Assembly (NCBI GenBank): GCA_024693045.1 | Contig: JAILLQ010000037.1 | Coordinates: 1 to 64,000, forward strand | DNA from: Treponema sp. | Lineage (GTDB): Bacteria; Spirochaetota; Spirochaetia; Treponematales; Treponemataceae | DNA length: 64,000 nt | Direction: 5' to 3' | Part shown: positions 45,566-55,270 of the stretch, piece by piece | Position numbering within the stretch: the stretch's first letter is position 1 | How the letters are laid out: each line of letters opens with the position of its first letter | Translations under genes and position numbers: made by a program | Notes under the pieces: model-generated | What the model saw: only the letters and a program-made list of their open reading frames with translations | The model's database searches: none | Told to the model about the DNA's origin: nothing

Positions 45566-46447
45566 GCCAAAAAGTTCCCTAATATTTTTGTAGGTCCAGT
45601 TTGAAATTTTTACAGAATATGAAAAAGATTTATCTATCTGGTAGCTTAATACTTTTTCTTCCTCATTAAGTGTATAGATGTCAATTATAAGTTCTTTTCC
45701 GCCGGAAGTTATAATTTTTAGTTTGCCTTCATAGTTTTCCTTTTCTGGCTGACTGCACAGATGTCCGTGGCGCAATTGAAGAATTGAAGAGTATTTTTCA
45801 GAGGAAAGCTGAAGAGTCTTATAATTATCAGTGTACAAAATGGCTGAAAGATCTTCTTCATTTAGTGAATTTTTTAAATTGCGGGGAATGATATAAGGGT
45901 CATACCAGAAAGAGGACAAGCTTGAAAGATAGATTTCAAAATCGGCTTCGGTCTTATAAATTGAGTTTTTTTCATCATTTAGCTGAATATATCTCATTGT
46001 TTTCGAAAAATCTTTCTTTCCTATAGCAAAGGAAGTTTCTCTTCCATCGGTAAACTGATAAAAAATAGTAAATTCTGTATCAAAGTGTTTAATATTTTTG
46101 TCATTATTGTATACTATTTTATACAACCTACGAACATTTTTAATTGTATCAAGAAATTTTATGAATTGTGACTGAATAATTGGAAATGTACATTTACTCC
46201 CATCTGCAAAAAAATTGGAAGACTTCCAGATTCCATCTTCATAAACAAAAGTTATGTTTTCTCCCCCGCTAGAAATAATGGAAATGTTTTTCAGCTGGGA
46301 AATTTTATCAGGATTGATAAATGCGGTTTTTACATAAGGTAGTTTTTCATCTTTGGAATTAAAAGAAAAAGATAAACCGTATAATATAATCAAGAAAATA
46401 CAAATTATTTCTAAAAGAATTTTTTGAGTGAAATGTATTTTATTCAT
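45560..46447 (-). CDS. DUF4340 protein of the Gld-type ABC system
   Basis: ATG 46447 is preferred because AAGGGGAAAAG lies upstream; the reading from 46486 adds 13 residues overlapping the previous gene. The 295-residue protein has one N-terminal membrane helix (about 8-27) and a periplasmic domain with repeated beta segments including FYQFTDGRETSFAIGKKD and SIYKTEADFEIYLSSLSSFWYD, as in DUF4340 proteins that regularly follow GldG-type genes. It overlaps the GldFG gene by 8 bases and so is probably part of the same complex. Confidence 0.72.
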   Translation of the reverse strand: MNKIHFTQKILLEIICIFLIILYGLSFSFNSKDEKLPYVKTAFINPDKISQLKNISIISSGGENITFVYEDGIWKSSNFFADGSKCTFPIIQSQFIKFLDTIKNVRRLYKIVYNNDKNIKHFDTEFTIFYQFTDGRETSFAIGKKDFSKTMRYIQLNDEKNSIYKTEADFEIYLSSLSSFWYDPYIIPRNLKNSLNEEDLSAILYTDNYKTLQLSSEKYSSILQLRHGHLCSQPEKENYEGKLKIITSGGKELIIDIYTLNEEEKVLSYQIDKSFSYSVKISNWTYKNIRELFGL

Positions 46448-48632
46448 TTTCTTTTCCCCTTCTGATTTTGAAAAATAGCAAGGCAAGAATAATTATTGAA
46501 AGTGGAAGTATGATAAAAAGGCAAATCTGGCTTCTGTTTTTTGCCGAAGTAAATAATTGCGAATCATAAGTTTTAAAAAATCCCTTATTAGCCAGGGAGT
46601 AAGATTTTTCAAGTAAAGAAGCAAGATCATTTTCACCAATTAACTGAAACAAGGAAGTTGAAACAAAATCCAGGTTTGTAAAAGCCTTTTGACTTTCTGA
46701 TAAATACCCAAGCATTAGTGAATGAATAAAATATTGATCTGGCACAAGAACAATATTTTTTGAAGAAAGAACAAGGGGGATACTTTCTTTTGTTTTGGGA
46801 ATTTCCATATTATTGAGTTCGAATGGATTTGTCGTAAATAATGAAAGTGGATTATTTATATCTTCTTTTACACTCCAGGCAGCGGGACTTGAAATACATG
46901 CAACAGAAACATCCTTGGATGAGGAAGCGATTCCAGATGGCCAAAATAAAGTAATTCCTTGTTTTGCTTTTTCCTGAGGTAAAGCATAAGGCCAAAGAGT
47001 ATAATTAAATACCTTAGAAATTGAATTATTATTTCCTTTTTCGTCGTTTTCACTCTGCATTATTATTCTGGATGACGAAATATCGGCTGTGATAGAATCA
47101 GTAAATTCAAAACCGTAATTAGAAAGCAGAGAAATAAAATTTGTATTAGTACTCTTTTGTATTGACCAGCTGTTTTCGATGTCAGCGTTATAAGGACTTA
47201 TGCAAGCAAATAGTAAGCCTCCCTTATCAAGAAAAGCACTGATTTTTTCTACATATAGTGGAGACAGATTTTCGTGCCCAATTAAGAGCAAAGGTATTTT
47301 ACTGGAAAGTTCATAGTCTATATTGTTAGGATCAAGAACAGATGTTTTAAAACCTTCTCTATTTAGCCAGGGAATAAGATAAGAATAATCGATGTCTAAG
47401 TTCATCGAATTTGCAAGGAGAATGTTTACCTGTATTTCTTTTTGCATAATCAGTTTTGCAAGTTTTATATCACTTTCGAATTCAAGAGATGATGAAGAAA
47501 GAACAAAAGGCAATACTTCATAGTTACCCGCGTATTCAAATACAATGGCTGAATAAACTCTGGTATATTCCATTCCATTTTCTTTGTTTAATCTAAAATC
47601 TCTGCCATATATTCCGTATTCTTCAAGATTTTTCTGTATTTCTAAATCATCCGCATTGGAAACTTTAAAGATTACATTTTTATGTCTGGAAAGTTCCCTG
47701 TAAAATTCTAAAACAGCTCTTTCTTTAGGATAAAAATTTTGAAGAAGTTTGCTTTTATAATAGGTAATAAGAATTTTGTCTTCCGCTTGAGAAAGCAAAT
47801 CCTGGGTATATTGGGATATAGCTAGTCGCCCGGTTAGAGAGATATCTTTTCTTAAATAATAGCACCTTGCGTTAAGACTGGAGAAAATTATTATAACACA
47901 AATGTAAAAAATGATTCTTTTTTCTGATTTTGTAAATTTTTTACCGGCCTTTTTTAAGGAAATTAAAAGGGTCAGCAAAATGAAAATACATGAAAAAATA
48001 ATAAAATAAAGGAAATCACGACTGTCAAAAATCCCCATTTGAGAAGCAGATGAATGATAGCTTAAGCACAAACTTTTTAACAAAAAAATTAGTGGAGAAT
48101 TTTGGTTTATGTGATTTATAAAAATATTTCCAGCATACAATAAAGCCAGAATCAGAATGTTCAAAAGAAGAGATAATGTTTGATTTTCACTTGCTTCACA
48201 AATAAACAGACAGAGGCTTGCTGCAGAAATAGCAAATAAATAGGAATTAAGAAAAGCACAGAAAAGAATTCCCCAGTCAACCTGACCAAAAAGATTTACA
48301 CAGGCAGGAATTAATAAAAGCGGCAGGAAAATGATTAGAATTTGCAGTGCCAGTGCCAAAAAGTCAGTAATAACTTTTTCTAAAAAAGACAAAGGAATAG
48401 ATTCTTCCATTTTTGTTTTTTTTGAGTTTACAAGAAGTAAAGGAATCAAAAATACCGATAAAAGTGGAATAATATTAAAAAGATTATAAAGCGAAGTACC
48501 AGAAATTCCTGTGAAAAAGCCTTTGATTATAAAAAAGTATAGAGCAGAAAGTAGATTGAAAATAATTGCTGAAGCATAAAAAAAAGGATTTATTAAAACT
48601 AAAAAGAGTTTGTATTTAAAATAGTTTTTCAT
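46440..48632 (-). CDS. Fused GldF-type permease and GldG-type protein
   Basis: The 730-residue protein joins two parts that are separate genes in Bacteroidetes: six N-terminal helices of an ABC-2 permease (about 1-225, GldF-like) and, after a helix near 240, a large extracytoplasmic domain (about 265-690) of the GldG/ABC_transp_aux type, with DKILITYYKSKLLQNF, VNILLANSMNLDIDYSYLIPWL and FLDKGGLLFACISPYNAD, followed by a last helix (about 702-722) and a basic end. The ATPase is encoded directly upstream with a 17-base overlap. Substrate unknown. Confidence 0.82.
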   Translation of the reverse strand: MKNYFKYKLFLVLINPFFYASAIIFNLLSALYFFIIKGFFTGISGTSLYNLFNIIPLLSVFLIPLLLVNSKKTKMEESIPLSFLEKVITDFLALALQILIIFLPLLLIPACVNLFGQVDWGILFCAFLNSYLFAISAASLCLFICEASENQTLSLLLNILILALLYAGNIFINHINQNSPLIFLLKSLCLSYHSSASQMGIFDSRDFLYFIIFSCIFILLTLLISLKKAGKKFTKSEKRIIFYICVIIIFSSLNARCYYLRKDISLTGRLAISQYTQDLLSQAEDKILITYYKSKLLQNFYPKERAVLEFYRELSRHKNVIFKVSNADDLEIQKNLEEYGIYGRDFRLNKENGMEYTRVYSAIVFEYAGNYEVLPFVLSSSSLEFESDIKLAKLIMQKEIQVNILLANSMNLDIDYSYLIPWLNREGFKTSVLDPNNIDYELSSKIPLLLIGHENLSPLYVEKISAFLDKGGLLFACISPYNADIENSWSIQKSTNTNFISLLSNYGFEFTDSITADISSSRIIMQSENDEKGNNNSISKVFNYTLWPYALPQEKAKQGITLFWPSGIASSSKDVSVACISSPAAWSVKEDINNPLSLFTTNPFELNNMEIPKTKESIPLVLSSKNIVLVPDQYFIHSLMLGYLSESQKAFTNLDFVSTSLFQLIGENDLASLLEKSYSLANKGFFKTYDSQLFTSAKNRSQICLFIILPLSIIILALLFFKIRRGKENE

Positions 48633-49380
48633 TCTGGTCCTCTACACTTGCATTAGAAGTTATTTCTAAAAAAGCTTTATCCAATGAATTTGTATGAGTT
48701 GTCTCTAAAAGTTCTTCTTTTGTACCCGAAAAGGCAATCTTTCCTTGAGATAAAATGTAAAGATTATCACACAAGGCTTCAACTTCCTGCATTAAATGGG
48801 TTGAAAGCAAGAGTGTTTTATTTGCCGACAGTTTTTTTATTACTTTTCGGAACTCCATAATTTGAAGAGGATCAAGGCCATTTACAGGTTCGTCAAGAAC
48901 AATATTTTCGGGATTATGAAGCAAGGCCTGGGCAAGATTAAGTCTCTGTCTGAAACCTTTAGATAGTTTTTTTATTTTACAATTCTGAACTTCATCTAAA
49001 GCACATTCTTTTAATATTTCTTTAAGACTTATTTCTTTATCACAATTATAGGGTGCGAACATAGATTTAGAAAATCTAAGATATTCCACAACTGTTAAAT
49101 TTTCCGGAAATATAGGATTTTCACTCATATATCCAATCATTCTTTTTGCTTTTCCATTTGATAAGGATATATCTAGCTTTTCCTCACCATTTGAAATGAG
49201 CACTTTACCCTTACTTGCAAAATGAATTCCACAAATAGCTTTTATGATTGTTGTTTTTCCCTGACCGTTCAAACCTAAAAGAGCTGTTACTTTTCCAGGA
49301 AGAGCTTTTAAATTTATATTTTCTACAACGTATTGAGATTTTTTATCATATCTCTTTGAAAATTCTTCTAGTTCTATCAT
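48616..49380 (-). CDS. GldA-type ABC transporter ATPase
   Basis: A 254-residue ATPase with Walker A GLNGQGKTT, signature LSKGFRQRLNLAQAL, Walker B NIVLDEPVNGLD and STHLMQE (switch His). The order ATPase, ABC-2 permease/GldG fusion, DUF4340 defines the transporter. Similar systems support gliding in Bacteroidetes but are found in many non-gliding bacteria. RNase Z lies 5 bases upstream in the same direction, so the two may be co-transcribed. Confidence 0.88.
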   Translation of the reverse strand: MIELEEFSKRYDKKSQYVVENINLKALPGKVTALLGLNGQGKTTIIKAICGIHFASKGKVLISNGEEKLDISLSNGKAKRMIGYMSENPIFPENLTVVEYLRFSKSMFAPYNCDKEISLKEILKECALDEVQNCKIKKLSKGFRQRLNLAQALLHNPENIVLDEPVNGLDPLQIMEFRKVIKKLSANKTLLLSTHLMQEVEALCDNLYILSQGKIAFSGTKEELLETTHTNSLDKAFLEITSNASVEDQNEKLF

Positions 49381-49385
49381 TAGCT

Positions 49386-50312
49386 TTATTCTTCGTATGG
49401 AATTTCTATATGCATTCTGTCACGGGATAATTCAGCCTTAGGGAAGATTTCCTGAGCTTCTTCCAGTAATTTCTGTAATTCTTTATCAGTATAACGAGGA
49501 GAATAATGAATCATGCACATTCTTTTAACATTGGCATCAAGTGCAATTCTAGCAGCCTGTTTGGCAGTCATGTGTTTTTTTTCTCTCGCCTGATCAATTA
49601 AAGCTTCTTCAAACATGCCTTCACAAACAAGAAAATCTGAATCTTTTACTTCTTTTGCTATATTTTCTTTGTACAAGGTATCAGTTACAAAACTGAACTT
49701 GCGGCCTTTTCTTTTTGCACCCATAACATCTTCTGGTTTTACAATAGTTCCGTCAGTAGTCTGAACTTCAAATCCTTTCTGAAGTTTTCCCCACAAAGGA
49801 CCAGCTGGCAGACCAAATGAAAAAGCTTTTTCAGGATTAAATTCACCAGGTCGGTCTTCTTCTTCAAGGGTATATCCTACGCAGGTTTTCGTATGATCCA
49901 AAGGGAAACAGCGTACAGAAAATCCTTCCCCCTTATGAACTATACAAGGTGCTGTAATTTCTTTTACTACAATAGGATAATTAATATACATATCCAGAAC
50001 CCTGCGGCTGCTTTCGATATATTCAGCAATCTTTGGAGGTCCGTATATGTAGAGGGGCTCCTTTCTTTCAACCTGAGCAGAAAGCATAAGTATTCCTGGA
50101 AGTCCTGTTACATGGTCAGCATGAGTATGTGAAACAAAAATTGCACTTATTTTTTTCCATTTAAGATTTAATCGCTTTAAAGAAACCTGAGTGCCCTCTC
50201 CCCCGTCAAATAAAAACAAATCTCCGTCCCGTCTGAGCAAAACTGATGTTAAATGTCTGTAAGGCAAAGGCATCATACCTCCGCACCCCAGGATAAAAGC
50301 TTCCATATTCAT
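49386..50312 (-). CDS. rnz: Ribonuclease Z
   Basis: RNase Z trims tRNA 3' ends. The 308-residue protein has the metallo-beta-lactamase zinc motif FVSHTHADHVTGLPG, GGEGTQ, a C-terminal His in MIHYSPRYT, and the FPLDHTKTCVGYTLEE segment. No CCA is encoded on the tRNA genes here, in line with RNase Z maturation. The ATG at 50312 (a second one follows two codons later) has no ribosome site and is 6 bases after a good -10, so its mRNA is predicted to be leaderless. Confidence 0.93.
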   Translation of the reverse strand: MNMEAFILGCGGMMPLPYRHLTSVLLRRDGDLFLFDGGEGTQVSLKRLNLKWKKISAIFVSHTHADHVTGLPGILMLSAQVERKEPLYIYGPPKIAEYIESSRRVLDMYINYPIVVKEITAPCIVHKGEGFSVRCFPLDHTKTCVGYTLEEEDRPGEFNPEKAFSFGLPAGPLWGKLQKGFEVQTTDGTIVKPEDVMGAKRKGRKFSFVTDTLYKENIAKEVKDSDFLVCEGMFEEALIDQAREKKHMTAKQAARIALDANVKRMCMIHYSPRYTDKELQKLLEEAQEIFPKAELSRDRMHIEIPYEE

Positions 50313-50318
50313 GTTTTT

Positions 50319-50347
50319 ATTTTACTAAAATAAAGCTCTTTACTCAA
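50319..50347 (-). promoter_or_regulatory. Promoter of rnz, predicted leaderless
   Basis: On the minus strand, TTGAGT (50347-50342) and TAAAAT (50324-50319) are 17 bases apart, and AAAAAC (6 bases) separates the -10 from ATG 50312. Confidence 0.7.
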
Positions 50348-50418
50348 TGAATTCCATTTTCAATAACAATTTAAAAAAAATCATGTTCTTAGATTTTTAT
50401 TTGTGATAAACTTTTTTT

Positions 50419-51741
50419 ATGAAGATTCTTTTTTACAGTACTAACTCAAATGTCTTTAATGGTTCAGACTGGAATTATTTTACTTATCCAAGCGTAAAGG
50501 ATCAATTTGACAATTATTGCAGTAAACACCCAGAAAATGAATACATTGTTCTAACTCAGCTTCCAGGATTGTTTCTTCTAGATGTAAAAGACTCTTCGAT
50601 AGAAAAGAAAAGTTCTTTTGTAAAATATGAACTTTTGCAAGATGATAATATTGACGCTATTGTTGAAAAAATTGCCTCTTTCAGCCCCGATTTAGTTATA
50701 GCTTTTTCTTTCTGGCTTGCTCCATTCGACTGGTTATGTCTAAAAGATTCTGTGATTGGAGAAAAATTAAAAGCAAGGGGGATAAAAACCCTGGCAAATC
50801 CATCAGAAACTAGTCTTATAAGTTTTGATAAAAATCTTACCCATAACTTTCTAAAAGAACATGGTTTTAATGTAAAAAAGGCAGTATATGTAAATCACGA
50901 ATTATTCTTTAAAAGTAAAAAAGAAATAAAAGAAAACGTTTACAAAACTGCCATTCTTTATGAAATTTCAAAGATGCATTATCCAATTGTCGTAAAAGAT
51001 ACAACCGGGTTAAGTTCTTTTGCCATGGATGTTTGTCATTCATACCAGGAAGCAGAAAAACTACTGCTTTCAAAAAGGAACAATTCCGACCGACTTGTTG
51101 AAGAATACATACAAGGACTTCACTTCGGAACAGAGATTTATGGAAGCCAGGGAAGTTACCGAATAATGCCCCCTTTCCTGCTTTCCTTGAACAAATATGG
51201 CATTACTAGTCCAAAACAGAGTATAAAAATTGGTCCTGTTAGCTCTTCAGCATTTAAAATAGAGGAATTAAATAAAGAACTTGAAAGACTTGCTAACCTT
51301 ATGAACTTTTCTGGAATCGCTCAAACAGATTTAGTTTTTGACGGAAAAAATTGGTTTATTGTAGATATAAATCCCCGCCTTTCAGGAATAAGTGGAACCT
51401 ACTCAGTCAGCAGCGGAAAAAGTATTTTTGAGCTAGTTCTGGACAAGGAATATCCAAAAACGGAATGTGCATTGAATTTCAAATTTCCCCTTCTTACGGA
51501 AGAACAAATTGAATCAATTAAAAAACTCCCATTTACAAAAGCAATCCGTCAGTTTGAAAACAAAGCTGCAAAACAGGATCGAGAAGTCGGCTATTGCGAA
51601 GTAATTTTTGGAAGCACAAAAAAAATCCAGGAGCTGGAAGGCTACCTGGACTATCTTAATGAAAACTTTCCCCAAATTGTAGAACCCTTATTTTACAGCC
51701 GGGGAAAAGAATTGTTTAGAATGTTAGAAAAAATTGAATGA
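50419..51741 (+). CDS. Orphan ATP-grasp enzyme
   Basis: The 440-residue protein has an N-terminal pre-ATP-grasp region with MKILFYSTNSNVFNGSDW and the central ATP-grasp fold: PIVVKDTTGLSSFAMDV (with the ATP-binding Lys), RLVEEYIQGLHFGTEIYG, and the metal site DINPRLSGISGTYS (the usual 'e.NpR.sG'). ATP-grasp ligases join a carboxylate to an amine or similar nucleophile. There is no neighbouring biosynthesis gene to hint at the substrate. The ATG lacks a Shine-Dalgarno sequence; GATAAA ends 8 bases upstream. Convergent with the pullulanase gene, 4 bases apart. Confidence 0.75.
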   Translation: MKILFYSTNSNVFNGSDWNYFTYPSVKDQFDNYCSKHPENEYIVLTQLPGLFLLDVKDSSIEKKSSFVKYELLQDDNIDAIVEKIASFSPDLVIAFSFWLAPFDWLCLKDSVIGEKLKARGIKTLANPSETSLISFDKNLTHNFLKEHGFNVKKAVYVNHELFFKSKKEIKENVYKTAILYEISKMHYPIVVKDTTGLSSFAMDVCHSYQEAEKLLLSKRNNSDRLVEEYIQGLHFGTEIYGSQGSYRIMPPFLLSLNKYGITSPKQSIKIGPVSSSAFKIEELNKELERLANLMNFSGIAQTDLVFDGKNWFIVDINPRLSGISGTYSVSSGKSIFELVLDKEYPKTECALNFKFPLLTEEQIESIKKLPFTKAIRQFENKAAKQDREVGYCEVIFGSTKKIQELEGYLDYLNENFPQIVEPLFYSRGKELFRMLEKIE

Positions 51742-51745
51742 ATGC

Positions 51746-54700
51746 TTAATTACTACAGAAAATTGTAACCCCTGTTCCTTCACAAGTTGTGCTGCTTGAG
51801 TTTACGATACCTGACTTATTAAATACCTGTGTTCCACCACCAGAATATGTAATGTTACTTCCAGGATTTAATACACATGTAAGTTTTGTTCCATTAGAAT
51901 CTGCAACTTTATAATAAATTGTCATTCCGTCAGAAGAAGCCTGTACAGAACCGTTATAGAAACCATCATGAGATTTCTTAAATTCAATCAAATCTTTATT
52001 ATATTTAAACAAATCGTTGTAAGTAACCTTACGACTCCAGTCAATTTTATTCATTCCTTGGCCAAACATATAACTGTTTTCTTTTGCAGTTCTAGTATCA
52101 ATCTTAAATTCACTCCAGGTATCGCCAGTCTTTGTACGTAGGAAGTCGTCTCCACCATGAATAAAGGTTACACCCTGAGAAAGAGTAATAATTCCGTGTC
52201 CAAACTTCACAATTGCCTGAGCATAAGAAGAACTTGTAACTCCCGCAGTTGTAATCTTATCGTACAAACAAAGGTTATCATGAGCAGAAAGATAATTTAC
52301 AGCCTGATAAGGACTTGCAGTAAAGTAACGGGTCCATACGCCTTCATTATCATTACCAAGACCTGAACCGGAACCTTTCAATCCAACCATTACGTTTCCT
52401 ACTGTTGCAGAACCATCTTTATCTGTTGAATTAAAAATATATCCCTTAACTGCATCATCACTTCCACCCTTAAGAGTTTCACGATATTTATGAGCAAATC
52501 CACCTACTCCGGCATAATTTAATCCAGGAATTGCATTTGCATATGCATAGCCGGAAGTATCAGAGTTATCAGCTTTATAAGGTTCACCGTACAAAAGCAA
52601 AGTTCTGTCTGAATATTTATTATTTAAGTATTGTCCCCAGCTGCCAATTGCACTGCTTGTATAAATACCCATAAGGTCAAAACGGAAACCGTCAAGATTA
52701 AAGGTTTCTGCCCAGTATTCAAGACTGTCGCGAACCATTCGGCTTACCATTGCATTAGAAACATCAATACTGTTTCCACATCCGGAATAATCTTTAGTTG
52801 TGTAATACTTTGAAGTAATCTTGCTGAACATTTCACCATCGAAAGAATGGTTGTATACAACGTCCATAATTACCCGAATTCCATTCTGATGAAGTACGTT
52901 TACAAGATCCTTTACTTCACGGATTCTTTCTTCATAATCTCTTGGATCCATTGCAAAACGGTCTTCAGGAACGTTGTAATTTACCGGGTCATATCCCCAG
53001 TTATAATATTCTCCAACAGTATGATTAACTTTTGTTGCATAATCATACATAGGCATAATCTGAACATGTGTAACACCAAGTTCAACAAGATGATCAAGAC
53101 CAGTTTTTACAGTTTTTCCGCCACTGGAATATGTTGTTCCTGATTCGATAAATCCTCTGAATTTACCCTTCTTTGAAGAAGTTCCACCCCATGTAGAGTC
53201 GCAGGTAAAGTCACCAACGTGGATTTCATAAACAACCGATTTAGCTCTATTAGCAAGAGCTGGTCTGTCATACCATGAACCTACAGTCGGCAAAATACTA
53301 TCTACATCAACAACGATATTTATAGAAGAACCTGCATAACTTGAAACTGTACAATTACTTTCGGCGTAGTTTGCTTTAATCAAATTAGTTTTAGCATCAT
53401 CATCTTCGTATTTAACCATGCGACCATAAGGATCGCGAACTGCTTTTCCATTGATATAGAACTGGTATTCAGCAAGGTTACAGTCCCCCATTACAGTTAC
53501 ACCGTAAATGTTGCTTGTGTCAGAATATCCGCCGTCAACAGTAAAACCTTTTGTACAGGTATAAGTTGTAAAGTCAGATTCGCCCTGCTTTTTAACTGCA
53601 ACTTTTACAGTGCTGTAAGTTGGCGACCAGATACTGAAGCTTGTAGCGCATCTTTCATAGAAAGCCCCAAGGCGGGTTGGTGTACTTGGAGTTGCATCAA
53701 TCAGATTCAATGAGATTGGGCCAAGTACAGCTGTGCCTTTTTCATTTGTAACAGTAGCAGAAAGAGAAATAGTCTGTCCTGCAGAAAGACCTGACGGAAG
53801 CTCTACCTTATTTGTTCCAAGAGATAAAGTTCCTGATTTACTTCCAACAGTATAGGTTCCGCTTGTAAGCGCTGTATTTTCGCTTGTTACAGTAAAGGTT
53901 ACAGTTCCAGTTGTAGAAATTTCTTCTCCATCTGTGTAATCACAAGTTACTGTCGGAGGCATAGGAATTTCAGGATTTGTAACATTTACCGAAAGGCTTT
54001 CTTCAACAGTTGCCTTTTCAAAGTTGCTTGAAATAGAAGCACCTGTAGTATCTAAAGTACCAGAGGCACCGCCGATGTAGTTCCATTCACCTTCTGTGAT
54101 ATAGAGGTCAGCAGTCTGACCATTTCCGGCTGTAGAACCTGCCTGATTTTTATTGAAAATAACACATGCTGAAGTAACACCATCGAGAGTATAATCATAA
54201 TAATCACCATTTTTTATCATGGTTTTTCCAGGCCATGTTCCACCGGTGTAATTAGTTTCATCTGAAGTCGTAGACCACGCCCAGATATATTTATATCCCA
54301 AACTTTCTGGAACATGCACAATAATCTTTCCGGTAACCGGAGTGCCGCCTTCAATATGAACAATATCAACAGTGCTTGTTAACTTTTCAGCTACCGCAAT
54401 AGTTTTTACATAATCAGATTTAAGATTGTTATTTTCATCATAAACCCAAACTTTCCAGCTTCCAGGATATGCCTTAAGACTAAAAGACTGGCTGTCACTT
54501 GTAATGCTGGTTACTTCAGAAGCGATATCAGTAATCTGAACTTTAAATCCACTACAGCCGCTTGTATTTACAGTAACTCTACCATAATCACTAATATAAT
54601 CATCCGCAGTCATAGAAGAAGCAGAATAGTTTGCAGACTTAAAATCACTTGCAAAAGTTTCTGCATCAAAAAGAGCTGGATGAACATCAGGAATCTTTTC

Positions 54701-55183
54701 CGAGAAAGAATCTGATTCTATTGAAGAAACATCAGCACCAGCTTTTATAAGATAGTAGTAAACATTAGCTACAGCAGTAGAATCCCAGTTTACAGTAACA
54801 TCGTTTGAACCAGAAGCAATATCACAAACAGCCCTAATAACAGCCCCGTCAACATTACTCTTTAAAGTTACAACCCGATTAGAACCAACAGGAATATTTT
54901 CTACAGTAGCAGTACCAGAGCCCTGACCAGAAGACAAGGTAACACTACCAGTAACATCAGACATACCGTAACCGCTGACAGTTACAGATGCACTAGTAAT
55001 TGTAGAAAGGTCAAGCGCTCTTGCAGAATCATTAGAAATCACAATCGAACCGTATTTTACTGCAGAATTCTGAATCAAAGCGGAAAGATAAAGAGTTTCA
55101 TTTTTTTCTGTAATAGAATTTGAACAGGAAAAAAAGCCAAGAGACAATACAGCCCCTAAGAAGAATTTAAAAACTTTTTTCAT
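51746..55183 (-). CDS. Surface lipoprotein pullulanase (GH13_14, type I) with starch-binding module
   Basis: The 1145-residue protein starts with a lipoprotein signal peptide (LGFFSC, loose lipobox). A domain shared with the gene at 55459 fills about residues 40-160, a CBM26-like starch-binding module with aromatic residues (YKYIWAWS, GGTWPGK) follows at about 285-380, then linkers and a CBM48-type strand domain. The catalytic (beta/alpha)8 domain has YNWGYDP near residue 730, the mark of type I pullulanases, nucleophile Asp836 (DGFRFD), acid/base Glu867 (LYGEPY) and Asp969 (SAHDN). It should cut alpha-1,6 branches of starch or pullulan at the cell surface. Confidence 0.92.
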   Translation of the reverse strand: MKKVFKFFLGAVLSLGFFSCSNSITEKNETLYLSALIQNSAVKYGSIVISNDSARALDLSTITSASVTVSGYGMSDVTGSVTLSSGQGSGTATVENIPVGSNRVVTLKSNVDGAVIRAVCDIASGSNDVTVNWDSTAVANVYYYLIKAGADVSSIESDSFSEKIPDVHPALFDAETFASDFKSANYSASSMTADDYISDYGRVTVNTSGCSGFKVQITDIASEVTSITSDSQSFSLKAYPGSWKVWVYDENNNLKSDYVKTIAVAEKLTSTVDIVHIEGGTPVTGKIIVHVPESLGYKYIWAWSTTSDETNYTGGTWPGKTMIKNGDYYDYTLDGVTSACVIFNKNQAGSTAGNGQTADLYITEGEWNYIGGASGTLDTTGASISSNFEKATVEESLSVNVTNPEIPMPPTVTCDYTDGEEISTTGTVTFTVTSENTALTSGTYTVGSKSGTLSLGTNKVELPSGLSAGQTISLSATVTNEKGTAVLGPISLNLIDATPSTPTRLGAFYERCATSFSIWSPTYSTVKVAVKKQGESDFTTYTCTKGFTVDGGYSDTSNIYGVTVMGDCNLAEYQFYINGKAVRDPYGRMVKYEDDDAKTNLIKANYAESNCTVSSYAGSSINIVVDVDSILPTVGSWYDRPALANRAKSVVYEIHVGDFTCDSTWGGTSSKKGKFRGFIESGTTYSSGGKTVKTGLDHLVELGVTHVQIMPMYDYATKVNHTVGEYYNWGYDPVNYNVPEDRFAMDPRDYEERIREVKDLVNVLHQNGIRVIMDVVYNHSFDGEMFSKITSKYYTTKDYSGCGNSIDVSNAMVSRMVRDSLEYWAETFNLDGFRFDLMGIYTSSAIGSWGQYLNNKYSDRTLLLYGEPYKADNSDTSGYAYANAIPGLNYAGVGGFAHKYRETLKGGSDDAVKGYIFNSTDKDGSATVGNVMVGLKGSGSGLGNDNEGVWTRYFTASPYQAVNYLSAHDNLCLYDKITTAGVTSSSYAQAIVKFGHGIITLSQGVTFIHGGDDFLRTKTGDTWSEFKIDTRTAKENSYMFGQGMNKIDWSRKVTYNDLFKYNKDLIEFKKSHDGFYNGSVQASSDGMTIYYKVADSNGTKLTCVLNPGSNITYSGGGTQVFNKSGIVNSSSTTCEGTGVTIFCSN

Positions 55184-55212
55184 ATGCTACCAACTTTTTA
55201 TAATATGACTAT

Positions 55213-55240
55213 ATTTTACAATGGAATCTCAATAAGTCAA
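55213..55240 (-). promoter_or_regulatory. Pullulanase promoter
   Basis: On the minus strand, TTGACT (55240-55235) and TAAAAT (55218-55213) are separated by 16 bases; the spacer begins TATTGAGATT. Nearly the same layout and spacer occur at the 61448-61475 promoter of the other starch gene. Confidence 0.7.
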
Positions 55241-55270
55241 ATTTTTTGTGCGCAAATTTATTTGAAACGG

